The position numbers and the translations under genes are program-made. Source: Canicola haemoglobinophilus (lineage in GTDB: Bacteria; Pseudomonadota; Gammaproteobacteria; Enterobacterales; Pasteurellaceae). Taken from it: 64,000 bases of DNA. The stretch spans positions 1-64,000 of the forward strand of contig NZ_MUXZ01000006.1 of the NCBI RefSeq assembly GCF_002015075.1, in the 5' to 3' direction. Of the stretch, positions 34,732-44,263 are shown piece by piece. The notes under the pieces were generated by a model, which did no database searches, was not told the DNA's origin, and was given only the letters and a program-made list of their open reading frames with translations. Each line of letters opens with the position of its first letter. The first letter of the stretch is position 1.

Positions 34732-35713
34732 TTTATATCCTTGGTTACAACCTTATTATCAACAAATTCTGCAACCTTTTTTACTAGGAAAAGGGCATCA
34801 TGCGTTGCTGTTTAAAGCGGAGCAAGGTATTGGTGCAGAGCAATTAATTGAGAATATTGCTGCTTGGTTAATGTGCCAACAAACTGAGGACTCTCAACCT
34901 TGCGGGCATTGCCATAGTTGTGCTTTGTTTCAAGCTGGCAATCATCCTGATTTTTATCGTCTTGAACCTATCGAAAACAAGGATATTGGCGTTGAGCAAG
35001 TACGAGAAATTAATGAAAAAGTCAGTCAATTTGCACAACAAGGCGGAAATAAAGTGGTGCTTATTCGTCAAGCAGATCGTTTAACCGAAAGTGCCGCCAA
35101 TGCGTTGCTCAAAACCTTGGAAGAACCAAGAGCACAAACTTATTTTTTATTACAAGTGGATTTTTCCGCAAGGTTGTTAGCGACCATTTATAGTCGTTGT
35201 CAGGCATGGATTATTAATACTCCAAAAGTGGAGCTAGGACTTGCTTGGTTGCAACAGTATCGGCAGGAAAATATAGCAGATTTACAAACCGCACTTCGTA
35301 TTAATTATAATCGTCCATTGCTCGCTTTAGCTTGTTTAGAGCAAGGCTTATTAGAAAAACGCACAGCATTTTTACGTCAATTTTGGGTGTTTTATATTCG
35401 CCGTTCTCCTTTGGAATTATTACCGCACTTTACAAAAGAAGACGTCTTTTTACAGTTAGATTGGATTAGTGCATTTTTACATGATGTGCTTAAAGAAAAG
35501 TTAGGCATCCAACAAGGTTGGATAAGCCAAGATTTAGCTCGAGGCATTTTGCAATTTAATGAACAGCAAAGTGTGGAAGGCTTACTAAAAGCCAATCAAA
35601 TTATGCAAAAAGTGCGGTTGGATTTAACCCAAATAAATGGGGTTAATCAGGAATTAATTTTATTAGATGGACTAACCCGTTTAGTCACAGATGTATTTGA
35701 AAGAAAAGAATAG
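34724..35713 (+). CDS. holB: DNA polymerase III subunit delta'
   Basis: 329 residues. An AAA+ clamp-loader fold with a non-functional P-loop region (FKAEQGIGAEQLI) and the zinc module C-x8-CGHCHSC near residues 50-65. SANALLKTLEEP near 125 is the diagnostic SRC-adjacent helix, followed by YSRCQ. It is an essential non-ATPase part of the clamp loader. Its start overlaps tmk. Confidence 0.95.
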   Translation: MHNLYPWLQPYYQQILQPFLLGKGHHALLFKAEQGIGAEQLIENIAAWLMCQQTEDSQPCGHCHSCALFQAGNHPDFYRLEPIENKDIGVEQVREINEKVSQFAQQGGNKVVLIRQADRLTESAANALLKTLEEPRAQTYFLLQVDFSARLLATIYSRCQAWIINTPKVELGLAWLQQYRQENIADLQTALRINYNRPLLALACLEQGLLEKRTAFLRQFWVFYIRRSPLELLPHFTKEDVFLQLDWISAFLHDVLKEKLGIQQGWISQDLARGILQFNEQQSVEGLLKANQIMQKVRLDLTQINGVNQELILLDGLTRLVTDVFERKE

Positions 35714-35721
35714 GAAAAAAG

Positions 35722-36504
35722 ATGTTTATTGTTGATAGCCATTGTCATCTTGACGCTTTAGATTATGAAAATTTACACAAAGATATTGCTGATGTTGTGA
35801 ATAAGGCAAAACAGCGAGATGTTAAACATCTATTGGCTATAGGTGTAACATTGAGCCGTTTTGAACAGGCTTATGCGCAATTAGCGCCATTTCAAGAAGT
35901 TTCCCTTGCTTGTGGTGTGCATCCTTTAGATTTAGATGATGAGCCTTTTGATTACCAACGCTTATTGCGTTTGGCGCAAGATGAAAAAGTCATTGCCATA
36001 GGTGAAATGGGATTGGATTATTATTACAGCCTTGAAAACAAGGCATTGCAACAATCCGTTTTCGCTCAGCAAATAGAAATTGCTAATCAACTGGCGAAAC
36101 CTGTAATTGTGCATACACGTTCAGCTCGGGAAGATACTATTGCTATTTTGCGAGAAAATAATGCACAAAAGTGCGGTGGTGTTTTGCATTGTTTTACAGA
36201 AAATTGGGATATGGCAAAGCAAGCCTTGGATTTAGGTTTCTATATTTCCATTTCAGGCATTATTACTTTTAAGAATGCGGAAGAATTGCGTGATGTGGTA
36301 CGTCAGGTACCATTAGATCGTTTGTTGGTGGAAACTGATAGCCCTTACTTAGCACCTGTGCCTTATCGTGGTAAACAAAATCAACCAGCTTATACTCGTG
36401 AGGTTTGTGAATATGTTGCAACATTGAAAGGTTTATCTGCTGAAGATTTTGCGCAAATTACTACACAAAACTTCGAGCGTTTATTCAAGATTAATGTACA
36501 ATAA
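35722..36504 (+). CDS. ycfH: TatD-family metal-dependent deoxyribonuclease (YcfH)
   Basis: 260 residues with a TIM-barrel metal site: DSHCHLD at residues 5-11, GEMGLDYYY near 94, HTRSARED near 129, HCFTEN near 154 and ETDSPYLAPVPYRGK near 203. The tmk-holB-ycfH order is conserved in gamma-proteobacteria, so the YcfH paralogue is meant rather than TatD itself. Activity is 3'-5' DNase or related hydrolysis. Confidence 0.92.
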   Translation: MFIVDSHCHLDALDYENLHKDIADVVNKAKQRDVKHLLAIGVTLSRFEQAYAQLAPFQEVSLACGVHPLDLDDEPFDYQRLLRLAQDEKVIAIGEMGLDYYYSLENKALQQSVFAQQIEIANQLAKPVIVHTRSAREDTIAILRENNAQKCGGVLHCFTENWDMAKQALDLGFYISISGIITFKNAEELRDVVRQVPLDRLLVETDSPYLAPVPYRGKQNQPAYTREVCEYVATLKGLSAEDFAQITTQNFERLFKINVQ

Positions 36505-36531
36505 AGCGTCTATTTATTGAGGGATTTACTG

Positions 36532-37059
36532 ATGAGAAAAGTGTTTAAGAAAATATTTTTAACTTTGTTATTGTTATTCCACGGCTTTTTATTTGCTGTG
36601 GTGAATTATGTTACGCCTCATTATGAAGTGACGAGAGTGACGGGGGTAGAGGTTAAGCGTGTTGATAAAGATGGACCTATTACCAAAGCAAACCCAGCAG
36701 ATGGTCCAACTCGTGATGTGTATTATATTTACACGCAAAAACCGAATGAGGAAAAAGTCATGGTGTATCGTAATGAAGATACACGCTGGAGTTTTCCATT
36801 TTATTTTAAATTTGGCTCTGCAGATTTACAGGCAAAAGCGCAAAGTTTTTCCGTTGATCATAAGTTAGTCGAAGTTAAATATTATGGCTGGCGTTTAGTG
36901 ATGTTTGACGAATTTCGCAACGCAGTATCAGTTAAAGAAGTAACGGCTGATGAAGGCGTTTCACATTCTATTTTGGCTTATATTTTGTATGCCTTTTTAT
37001 TGATTAGCTTATTTTTCTCTGTGCAATTTGTGCGTGGTTGGTTTGATAGTGAGAAATAA
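36532..37059 (+). CDS. DUF1523 membrane protein
   Basis: 175 residues from ATG 36532, with GAGGGA seven bases upstream. It has an N-terminal membrane helix (residues 4-25), a periplasmic domain with the DUF1523 features VTPHYEVTRVTGVEVKR and RDVYYIYT, and a C-terminal helix (about 148-168). The function of the family is unknown. It follows ycfH by 27 bases and precedes a CNNM/CBS transporter gene on the same strand. Confidence 0.82.
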   Translation: MRKVFKKIFLTLLLLFHGFLFAVVNYVTPHYEVTRVTGVEVKRVDKDGPITKANPADGPTRDVYYIYTQKPNEEKVMVYRNEDTRWSFPFYFKFGSADLQAKAQSFSVDHKLVEVKYYGWRLVMFDEFRNAVSVKEVTADEGVSHSILAYILYAFLLISLFFSVQFVRGWFDSEK

Positions 37060-37125
37060 TTCCCAATTTGGACAATAAGCCTCTATGTTAATTAGAGGCT
37101 ATTTTGATTTTAGGCATTGAAGGTT

Positions 37126-38415
37126 ATGAGTATATTACAAGCAATATTGATTATTATTGGTTTAATTATTATAAGTGCGGTGGTTTCTGCGGCAGAAATT
37201 TCTTTAGCTGGCGCACGTAAATTAAAATTGCAAACCTTGGCGAATGAAGGTGATAAGCGAGCAATGCAAGTTTTAAAATTGCAAGAACATCCGGGGCGCT
37301 TTATTACTGTGGTACAAATCGGTTTAAATATGGTGGCAATTTTTGGCGGTATTGTGGGCGAAAGCGCTATTCGCCCATTCTTACAAGACATATTGAGCCA
37401 TTATACTCAAGCCACTTGGTTGGAAAGTGCGGCATCTTGGTTGGCTTTTATTTTAGTAACTATTTCTTTTGTTCTTTTTGCTGATTTAATGCCAAAACGT
37501 TTAGCGATGATCAGTCCAGAAAAAGTGGCATTATCAACAGTCAGCATCATGTCTTTTTGTATTTTTATCTTTAAACCTTTAGTTTTGATCTTTGACACTA
37601 TTGCGAATGGTATTTTTCGTTTATTGGGGATTTCTACTGTGCGAGAGGACAGCATGACTTCGGAGGATATTGTCGCCATTGTTGATGCGGGCGCTGAGGC
37701 TGGCGTGTTAAAAGCGCAGGAACATTATTTGATTGAAAATATCTTTGAAATGCAAGAGCGTACAGTGACATCCACCATGACAACTCGTGAAAATATTGTA
37801 TTTTTAGACCGCACTTTTGATCGTGAGCAAGTGATTACCACCATTAAAAATACGCCACATTCCAAATTGCTTATTTGTGATCATGGGTTAGATAAAATCT
37901 TAGGTTACGTGGAAAGTCATAATTTATTGACCTTGTATTTGCAAGAACAGCAAGTTTCTTTAACTGAACCTAGAATTTTACGTAAGGCATTGTTTATTCC
38001 TGATACTCTTTCTCTATATGAAGTATTGGAGTTGTTTAAATCTTCTGGTGAGGATTTTGCAGTAATCGTCAATGAATATGCGCTTGTAGTGGGTATTGTT
38101 ACGTTAAATGATGTGATGAGTATCGTAATGGGGGAACTTGTTTCTAATGAAGAAGAGCAAATTATTCGCCGAGATGAGACCTCTTGGTTAATTGATGGGG
38201 CAACCCCATTGGAGGATGTAGCTCGTGCGCTAGAAATTGCAGAATTCCCTAGGGAAGAAAATTACGAAACAATCGGCGGATTTATGATGTATATGTTGCG
38301 TAAAATTCCGAAAAAGACTGATTTTGTTTTATATGACAGATATAAATTTGAAATTATTGATACTGAGAACTTTAAGATTGATCAGTTAATGGTATCTCTA
38401 AGACAGGATATTTAA
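37126..38415 (+). CDS. CNNM/CBS-domain membrane protein (YtfL/PaeA-like)
   Basis: 429 residues from ATG 37126 (a TTG at 37117 is possible). The N-terminal DUF21 domain (to about 190) has SAAEISLAGARKLKLQ and ADLMPKRLAMISPEKVA; two CBS domains follow (about 205-330, TMTTRENIVFLD and NEYALVVGIVTLNDVM), then a CorC/HlyC-like domain with TSWLIDGATPLEDVARAL. Homologues export polyamines (PaeA/YtfL of E. coli) or move magnesium or cobalt ions. It is often mislabelled as hemolysin. Confidence 0.87.
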   Translation: MSILQAILIIIGLIIISAVVSAAEISLAGARKLKLQTLANEGDKRAMQVLKLQEHPGRFITVVQIGLNMVAIFGGIVGESAIRPFLQDILSHYTQATWLESAASWLAFILVTISFVLFADLMPKRLAMISPEKVALSTVSIMSFCIFIFKPLVLIFDTIANGIFRLLGISTVREDSMTSEDIVAIVDAGAEAGVLKAQEHYLIENIFEMQERTVTSTMTTRENIVFLDRTFDREQVITTIKNTPHSKLLICDHGLDKILGYVESHNLLTLYLQEQQVSLTEPRILRKALFIPDTLSLYEVLELFKSSGEDFAVIVNEYALVVGIVTLNDVMSIVMGELVSNEEEQIIRRDETSWLIDGATPLEDVARALEIAEFPREENYETIGGFMMYMLRKIPKKTDFVLYDRYKFEIIDTENFKIDQLMVSLRQDI

Positions 38416-38424
38416 TCTGAGAAA

Positions 38425-38458
38425 AAGTAGGGCGAAATAAAAATTTCGCCCTTTTGGT
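38425..38458. terminator. Bidirectional terminator between the CBS protein and satP
   Basis: AGGGCGAAAT (38429-38438) / ATTTCGCCCT (38443-38452) with A run left and TTTT right. Confidence 0.85.
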
Positions 38459-38473
38459 ATCTTCTATACAGAA

Positions 38474-39043
38474 TTATTTTTTAGGTTCGCCAATAGGCAA
38501 TACAGTTCTGCCAAAACTTTCATTAATAATATCCGCAGCAGCTAAATAGAATGCTAAAAGTGCGGTCAATAAACCAAAGTTTCCACCAATTTGGCTAAGG
38601 CTGTGATTGCCTGTGAAATCGCCAGCTGCAAGCAAATAGAATGTGATTGTTAATGCGAGGAAAATCGCTTGTAATGCACGTGCTTTTGCTAACGTACCGA
38701 TAAACATCATTAATGTGAATGTTCCCCACGCAGTTAAATACCAACCAACGAAAGGTAAAGTTACGCCTTGTGTGAAAAACACTTTAAATAAAGCAAAAGT
38801 CCACCAGAATGCACCGTAGCTAGTGAAGGCAGTGAAACCAAAAGTGTTACCTTTTTTGTATTCAAACATACCTGCGATCATTTGAGTTGTTCCACCGAAA
38901 GCAAAGCCCATTGCGAGTACTAAGCCTAAGTTTTCTGCACCGAATGTACCATTATTAATTAAGCTTAATAACCAAGTTGTTAATGCAAATCCACATAAGC
39001 CCAATGGCGCAGGATTAGCTAAATTGTCTTTTGTTGCTGACAT
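38474..39043 (-). CDS. satP: Acetate/succinate transporter SatP (GPR1/FUN34/YaaH family)
   Basis: 189 residues with six membrane helices. The family signature NPAPLGLCGFALTTW is at residues 10-24, and GGTTQMIAGMFEYKKGNTFGFTAF near 50-73. Homologues carry acetate and succinate with protons. It is divergent from adhE, which makes and uses acetyl-CoA products in fermentation, so a shared role in mixed-acid metabolism is plausible. Confidence 0.9.
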   Translation of the reverse strand: MSATKDNLANPAPLGLCGFALTTWLLSLINNGTFGAENLGLVLAMGFAFGGTTQMIAGMFEYKKGNTFGFTAFTSYGAFWWTFALFKVFFTQGVTLPFVGWYLTAWGTFTLMMFIGTLAKARALQAIFLALTITFYLLAAGDFTGNHSLSQIGGNFGLLTALLAFYLAAADIINESFGRTVLPIGEPKK

Positions 39044-39190
39044 TGTTTGTCCTTTAATTGAGTAAATAAAAAAAAGGCGCTATTATCTATGATTTTATTG
39101 TATAAATAAAGGGCTTGTTACATTAAAAAACATCAAGTTAAAATCCTTTTAAGTATTTGTAAAATAAACGTTTTAATCCTATTTTTATGC

Positions 39191-39204
39191 TTGATCTAGA
39201 TCAT
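39191..39204. promoter_or_regulatory. FNR-like box upstream of adhE
   Basis: TTGAT-CTAG-ATCAT matches the FNR consensus TTGAT-N4-ATCAA at 9 of 10 positions. It lies 94 bases before the adhE start and 148 before satP, fitting anaerobic control of a fermentation gene. The rest of 39044-39297 is AT-rich with no ORF. Confidence 0.65.
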
Positions 39205-39297
39205 GTCTTATACTGAATTTTTAACTTGCATAACTCCAAGTGATTATAATTTACTCCAGTTAAATTATTAAATTTTTTTAAACTTTTAGGAGAAAAC

Positions 39298-41925
39298 ATG
39301 ATGAATAATGCGGTTGAAAATACGCTAAGTCCAGCTCAAATCGAGGTTAATAGCTTAGTTGAAAAAGGCTTGATTGCTTTAGAAGAATTCCGCCAATTGA
39401 ACCAACAACAAGTGGATTATATTGTTGCTAAGGCATCTGTAGCAGCGCTAGATAAACATGGTGTGTTAGCTATGCACGCCTATGAAGAAACTGGGCGTGG
39501 AGTTTTTGAAGATAAAGCGACAAAAAATCTTTTCGCTTGTGAGTATGTCGTAAATAATATGCGCAATTTAAAAACTGTTGGCGTTATCAGTGAGGATGAC
39601 GTTACTGGTATTACAGAAATTGCGGATCCTGTTGGTGTTGTGTGTGGGATTACGCCAACGACTAACCCTACATCGACAGCGATTTTTAAATCCCTTATCG
39701 CATTGAAAACACGTAATCCAATTGTTTTCGCATTTCACCCTTCAGCACAACAATCTTCTGCTCATGCAGCACGTGTTGTTTATGAAGCTGCGGTTGCGGC
39801 TGGCGCACCTAAAAACTGTATTCAATGGATTGAAAAGCCATCAATGGAAGGAACTGCGGCATTGATGAAACACCCAGGAATTGCCACTATTTTGGCGACT
39901 GGTGGTAATGCGATGGTTGAGGCTGCTTATTCTTGTGGTAAACCCGCACTTGGGGTTGGAGCTGGAAACGTGCCTGCTTATGTAGAAAAAACCGCAGATA
40001 TTAAACAAGCGACCCATGATATTGTAATGTCGAAATCCTTTGATAACGGGATGATTTGTGCTTCCGAGCAAGCTGCTATTGTTGATGCTGAAGTTTATGA
40101 TGAATTTGTTGCTGAAATGAAATCTTATGGCGTGTATTTCGTGAATAAAAAAGAAAAAGCCATGTTAGAAGAATTTATTTTTGGCGTGAAAGCAAATAGT
40201 GCAAATTGCGGTGGTGCAAAATTAAATGCTAATGTTGTGGGTAAACCTGCTACTTGGATTGCGGAGCAAGCTGGATTTACTGTTCCGGAAAAAACCAATA
40301 TTTTGGCGGCAGAATGTAAAGAAGTTGGCGAAAAAGAGCCTTTGACACGTGAAAAACTTTCTCCTGTATTAGCTATTTTAAAATCAAACTCTACGGAGCA
40401 AGGATTTGCTTTATCTGAAGCGATGGTAAATTTTCATGGCTTAGGTCATTCTGCTGCTATCCATACAAAAGATGCTGATTTAGCAAAACAATATGGCGAA
40501 AGAGTGAAGGCAATTCGTGTTATTTGGAATTCACCTTCAACCTTTGGTGGTATTGGCGATGTGTATAACTCTTTCCTTCCTTCATTGACTTTAGGTTGTG
40601 GTTCCTATGGTAAGAACTCTGTGGGTAACAACGTAAGTGCGGTCAATTTATTAAATATTAAACGAGTAGGAAGACGGAGAAATAATATGCAATGGTTTAA
40701 AGTGCCTTCAAAAATCTACTTTGAACGTGATTCAATTCAATATTTACAATCCATGAAGGGTATGGAACGTGTTGTGATTGTAACGGATCGCACTATGGTT
40801 GATTTGGGCTTTGTAGAAAAAATCGCAAATCAAATTACTGCTCGTGGCAATCATGTGACATATCAATTATTTGCTGATGTCGAGCCAGATCCAAGTATCG
40901 AAACAGTGCGCCGTGGTGTTGAGCTTATTCGTAGTTATAAACCCGATACCATTATTGCGTTAGGCGGTGGTTCATCAATGGATGCGGCTAAAGTAATGTG
41001 GTTATTCTATGAGCAACCTGAAGTAGATTTCCGTGATTTAGTACAAAAATTTATGGATATTCGTAAACGTGCGTTTAAATTCCCACAATTAGGGCGTAAA
41101 GCTCGTTTTGTAGGAATTCCGACAACATCAGGTACAGGTTCGGAAGTGACGCCATTTGCAGTAATTACTGAGGGAGATAAAAAATATCCAATTGCAGATT
41201 ATTCATTAACTCCAACAGTTGCCATTGTTGATCCAGCTTTAGTTATGACCGTGCCTTCACATGTTGCAGCAGATACGGGTTTAGATGTGTTAACCCATGC
41301 AACAGAGGCTTATGTTTCTGTTTTAGCTAATGACTTTACTGATGGTTTAGCGTTACAAGCAATTAAATTAGTATTTGAAAACTTAGAAAAATCAGTGAAA
41401 GAAAAAGATGAGTATGCTCGTGAGAAAATGCACAATGCCTCAACCATGGCGGGTATGGCATTTGCGAATGCGTTCTTAGGCATGAACCATTCTTTAGCAC
41501 ACAAAATTGGTGGTCGTTTCCATACGCCACACGGACGTACTAATGCGATTTTGATGCCACACGTTATTCGTTATAACGGTACTCGTCCACAAAAAACAGC
41601 AACTTGGCCAAAATATAATTACTATAAAGCTGATGTGAAATACCAAGAAATTGCTCGTATGCTTGGTTTACCTTGTGCAACAGCAGAAGAAGGAGTGAAA
41701 TCATTTGCACAGGCTTGTCATGATTTGGCGGCTCGTGTTGGTATTAAAATGTCTTTCAAAGAGCAAGGAATTGATGAACAAACATGGATGAACGCTCGTC
41801 GTGAAATCGCTTTACTTGCCTTTGAAGATCAATGCTCGCCAGCAAATCCTCGTTTGCCAGTAGTATCTGATATGGAAGTCATTTTAACCAATGCTTATGA
41901 GGGTTATGATCCAACTAAATACTAA
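39298..41925 (+). CDS. adhE: Bifunctional acetaldehyde-CoA/alcohol dehydrogenase AdhE
   Basis: 875 residues. The N-terminal aldehyde dehydrogenase half has GAGNVPAYVEKTADI near residue 217 and the catalytic Cys in SFDNGMICASEQ near 251. A linker leads at about residue 461 to the iron alcohol dehydrogenase half with GGGSSMDAAKVMW, the GTGSEVTPFAV loop, and iron-binding His residues in LTHATEAY, NHSLAHKIGGRFHTPHGRTNA. It reduces acetyl-CoA to ethanol, regenerating NAD+, and forms spirosome filaments in relatives. AGGAG lies before the ATG. The gene is monocistronic with a strong terminator. Confidence 0.97.
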   Translation: MMNNAVENTLSPAQIEVNSLVEKGLIALEEFRQLNQQQVDYIVAKASVAALDKHGVLAMHAYEETGRGVFEDKATKNLFACEYVVNNMRNLKTVGVISEDDVTGITEIADPVGVVCGITPTTNPTSTAIFKSLIALKTRNPIVFAFHPSAQQSSAHAARVVYEAAVAAGAPKNCIQWIEKPSMEGTAALMKHPGIATILATGGNAMVEAAYSCGKPALGVGAGNVPAYVEKTADIKQATHDIVMSKSFDNGMICASEQAAIVDAEVYDEFVAEMKSYGVYFVNKKEKAMLEEFIFGVKANSANCGGAKLNANVVGKPATWIAEQAGFTVPEKTNILAAECKEVGEKEPLTREKLSPVLAILKSNSTEQGFALSEAMVNFHGLGHSAAIHTKDADLAKQYGERVKAIRVIWNSPSTFGGIGDVYNSFLPSLTLGCGSYGKNSVGNNVSAVNLLNIKRVGRRRNNMQWFKVPSKIYFERDSIQYLQSMKGMERVVIVTDRTMVDLGFVEKIANQITARGNHVTYQLFADVEPDPSIETVRRGVELIRSYKPDTIIALGGGSSMDAAKVMWLFYEQPEVDFRDLVQKFMDIRKRAFKFPQLGRKARFVGIPTTSGTGSEVTPFAVITEGDKKYPIADYSLTPTVAIVDPALVMTVPSHVAADTGLDVLTHATEAYVSVLANDFTDGLALQAIKLVFENLEKSVKEKDEYAREKMHNASTMAGMAFANAFLGMNHSLAHKIGGRFHTPHGRTNAILMPHVIRYNGTRPQKTATWPKYNYYKADVKYQEIARMLGLPCATAEEGVKSFAQACHDLAARVGIKMSFKEQGIDEQTWMNARREIALLAFEDQCSPANPRLPVVSDMEVILTNAYEGYDPTKY

Positions 41926-41953
41926 GTTTTATATTTATTAAGGTTTGTTAGTT

Positions 41954-41979
41954 ATAGGGGCATTTGCCCCTATTTTTTT
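41954..41979 (+). terminator. adhE terminator
   Basis: ATAGGGGCA / TGCCCCTAT hairpin followed by TTTTTTT. Confidence 0.9.
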
Positions 41980-42061
41980 GTGGGCGTGGATTTAATCTTG
42001 TACTCTTTTAGATCTTCATTTGAAGATAGGGTAGAATAGCAAGCTCGATTAAGGAGTTAGA

Positions 42062-42754
42062 ATGAGATTAGATAAGTTTTTAGCGGAAAATACAGGCTTA
42101 ACCCGTTCCCAAGCCACCAAAGCCTTGAGACAAAGTGCGGTAACAATTAACGGCAAAATTGAGAAAAGTGGTGCTACTAAAGTAACTGCACAAGATGAAA
42201 TTTGTTTTGAAGGCGAAGTGTTGCCATGGGTTGAGGCTGGTCAATATATTATGTTTTACAAACCGCAAGGCTATGTTTGCTCCAATGATGATGGCGATTA
42301 TCCAACCATTTATCAATTTTTTGATTATCCCCTAAATAACAAGTTACACAGTGCAGGTCGTCTTGATGTGGATACTACTGGCTTGGTTTTATTGACTGAT
42401 GATGGGCAATGGTCACATCGTATTACCTCGCCAAAACATCAGTGTGAGAAAACTTATTTGGTTACTCTAGCGGATCCCGTGGAAGATCATTATCAGCAAG
42501 CTTGTGCAGAGGGAATTTTATTGCGTGGTGAAAAAATGCTAACTAAGCCAGCAAAATTAGAAATTTTAGATGATTATAATGTGAATTTAACCATTAGCGA
42601 GGGGCGTTATCATCAAGTAAAACGTATGTTTGCTGCACTTGGTAATAAAGTTGTGGGATTGCATCGTTGGAAGATTGGTCATATTGAATTAGATGAACAA
42701 TTGCAAGAAGGCGAATTTCGCTCCTTAACAGAAGACGAAATTAATTATTTTTAG
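42062..42754 (+). CDS. rsuA: 16S rRNA pseudouridine(516) synthase RsuA
   Basis: 230 residues. An N-terminal S4 domain (MRLDKFLAENTGLTRSQA) precedes the catalytic domain with GRLDVDTTGLVLLTDDG (catalytic Asp near residue 102) and GRYHQVKRMFAALGN near 180. The length and sequence fit RsuA rather than RluB/E/F. It is followed after 11 bases by bcr, the rsuA-bcr pair found in E. coli. Confidence 0.94.
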   Translation: MRLDKFLAENTGLTRSQATKALRQSAVTINGKIEKSGATKVTAQDEICFEGEVLPWVEAGQYIMFYKPQGYVCSNDDGDYPTIYQFFDYPLNNKLHSAGRLDVDTTGLVLLTDDGQWSHRITSPKHQCEKTYLVTLADPVEDHYQQACAEGILLRGEKMLTKPAKLEILDDYNVNLTISEGRYHQVKRMFAALGNKVVGLHRWKIGHIELDEQLQEGEFRSLTEDEINYF

Positions 42755-42765
42755 AAGGATATTTT

Positions 42766-43965
42766 TTGAATACAAAATCTCAAGTCAAAGCGAGTTTTAT
42801 TTTTATTCTAACCTTGGGCATTTTATCCATGCTTCCTCCGCTTGGGGTGGATATGTATTTGCCGGCGTTCTTAAATATTGCTCAAGATATGAAAGTAAGT
42901 CCCGAGCAAGTGCAGCACACTCTAACTTTTTTTGCTTATGGTATGGCTGCTGGTCAATTATTTTGGGGGCCCGTTGGCGATAGCTATGGTCGTAAGCCTG
43001 TTATTTTATTAGGTGTAATTGTTGCCTCTATTACCGCACTTATTTTAACGGGCATTAATAATATTCAAAATTTCACCGCACTTCGTTTTATTCAAGGTTT
43101 TTTTGGTGCAGCGCCTGTGGTTTTATCAGGCGCTTTGCTGAGAGATTTGTTTAGTAAAAATGAGCTCTCTCGCATGATGTCCACTATTACCTTGGTGTTT
43201 ATGGTTGCACCACTATTAGCGCCAATTATTGGTGGAAACCTTATGCGTTTCTTTCATTGGCATTCAATTTTTTATGTCATCTCAGCCATGGGATTCTTAA
43301 GTGCGGTATTGGTTTTATGTGTTATCCCAGAAACCCATAAAAAAGAAAACCGTATTCCACTTAGATTGAATGTAATTGCTCGTAACTTTTTTACGCTGTG
43401 GAAACAAAAAGAAGTGTTGGGTTATATGTTCATGTCAGCTTTTGGGTTTGGTGGATTATTTGCTTTTGTAACGGCCGGTTCCATTGTTTATATTGGGCTT
43501 TATGGTATTGCAGTTGAGAATTTTGGTTATTTCTTTATGTTGAACATAGGAATAATGATAATTACCTCTTTTATCAATGGACGCTTAGTCCTAAAAGTCG
43601 GTGCTGAACGCATGTTACAGTTAGGCTTAATTGTGCAATTTATTGCAGGGATTTGGTTAGCATTAGTGGCTTTTTTAGATTTAGGTTTTTGGCCAATGGC
43701 AATTGGCATAGCTTTTTTTGTGGGACAAAATCCGCTCATCAGTTCTAATGCGATGGCGTCTATTTTAGAGAAATTTCCGAAAATGGCAGGTACATCAAAT
43801 TCGATGGTTGGAAGTGTACGTTTTTGTATGGGGGCTGTGGTTGGCTCAATTGTTGCATTATTTGAAATGAAAACCGCAGCACCTATGATTTTAACCATGA
43901 CTGTGTGTTCTCTATTGGCAGTAAGTTGCTATTATTTGCTGACTTATCGTCATTTAAACAAATAA
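42766..43965 (+). CDS. bcr: Bcr/CflA-family multidrug efflux transporter
   Basis: 399 residues, TTG start with AGAAGGA upstream. A 12-helix MFS protein of the DHA1 group: LPPLGVDMYLPAFLNIA in helix 1, motif A GPVGDSYGRKPVILLG near residue 67, and motif C-like GFFGAAPVVLSGALLRDLF near 110. E. coli Bcr exports bicyclomycin and other compounds. It is coupled with rsuA and a small zinc-ribbon gene (9-base gap). Confidence 0.92.
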   Translation: MNTKSQVKASFIFILTLGILSMLPPLGVDMYLPAFLNIAQDMKVSPEQVQHTLTFFAYGMAAGQLFWGPVGDSYGRKPVILLGVIVASITALILTGINNIQNFTALRFIQGFFGAAPVVLSGALLRDLFSKNELSRMMSTITLVFMVAPLLAPIIGGNLMRFFHWHSIFYVISAMGFLSAVLVLCVIPETHKKENRIPLRLNVIARNFFTLWKQKEVLGYMFMSAFGFGGLFAFVTAGSIVYIGLYGIAVENFGYFFMLNIGIMIITSFINGRLVLKVGAERMLQLGLIVQFIAGIWLALVAFLDLGFWPMAIGIAFFVGQNPLISSNAMASILEKFPKMAGTSNSMVGSVRFCMGAVVGSIVALFEMKTAAPMILTMTVCSLLAVSCYYLLTYRHLNK

Positions 43966-43974
43966 AGGAATATT

Positions 43975-44205
43975 ATGGCATTAACATCTTGCCCTGAATG
44001 TCGGCGTAAAATCAGTGAAAGTGCGGTTGCTTGTCCGCATTGTGGTTTTTCTTTTGATGAGGAAAATTTGGCGTTATATCGTGAAAAATTGGAACAGCGA
44101 CGCTTGCATAATCAGGAAATTAATCGAAGAAGTAATAAAGTTCACTTATTCTGGTTGCTGGTGTTTTCCTTAGTGATTGGTGTTGCGAGTTGGTTGAATA
44201 ATTAA
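43975..44205 (+). CDS. Small zinc-ribbon membrane protein
   Basis: 76 residues. An N-terminal zinc ribbon has CPECRRKIS and CPHCGFSF (two CxxC pairs), then a charged helical linker (YREKLEQRRLHNQEINRR) and one C-terminal membrane helix (LFWLLVFSLVIGVASWL). The order suggests a tail-anchored protein with a cytoplasmic zinc finger. Role unknown. It is third in the rsuA-bcr run; AAAGGA precedes the ATG. Confidence 0.8.
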   Translation: MALTSCPECRRKISESAVACPHCGFSFDEENLALYREKLEQRRLHNQEINRRSNKVHLFWLLVFSLVIGVASWLNN

Positions 44206-44212
44206 TTTCAGG

Positions 44213-44243
44213 TAAAAAAATGCCACTTGAAATCAGTGGCATA
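44213..44243 (-). terminator. Terminator after dtd (reads leftwards)
   Basis: ATGCCACT (44220-44227) / AGTGGCAT (44235-44242) with an A run on the left, giving a T run for minus-strand transcripts. Confidence 0.82.
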
Positions 44244-44263
44244 GATGTTAAAAGAGATGAGTT

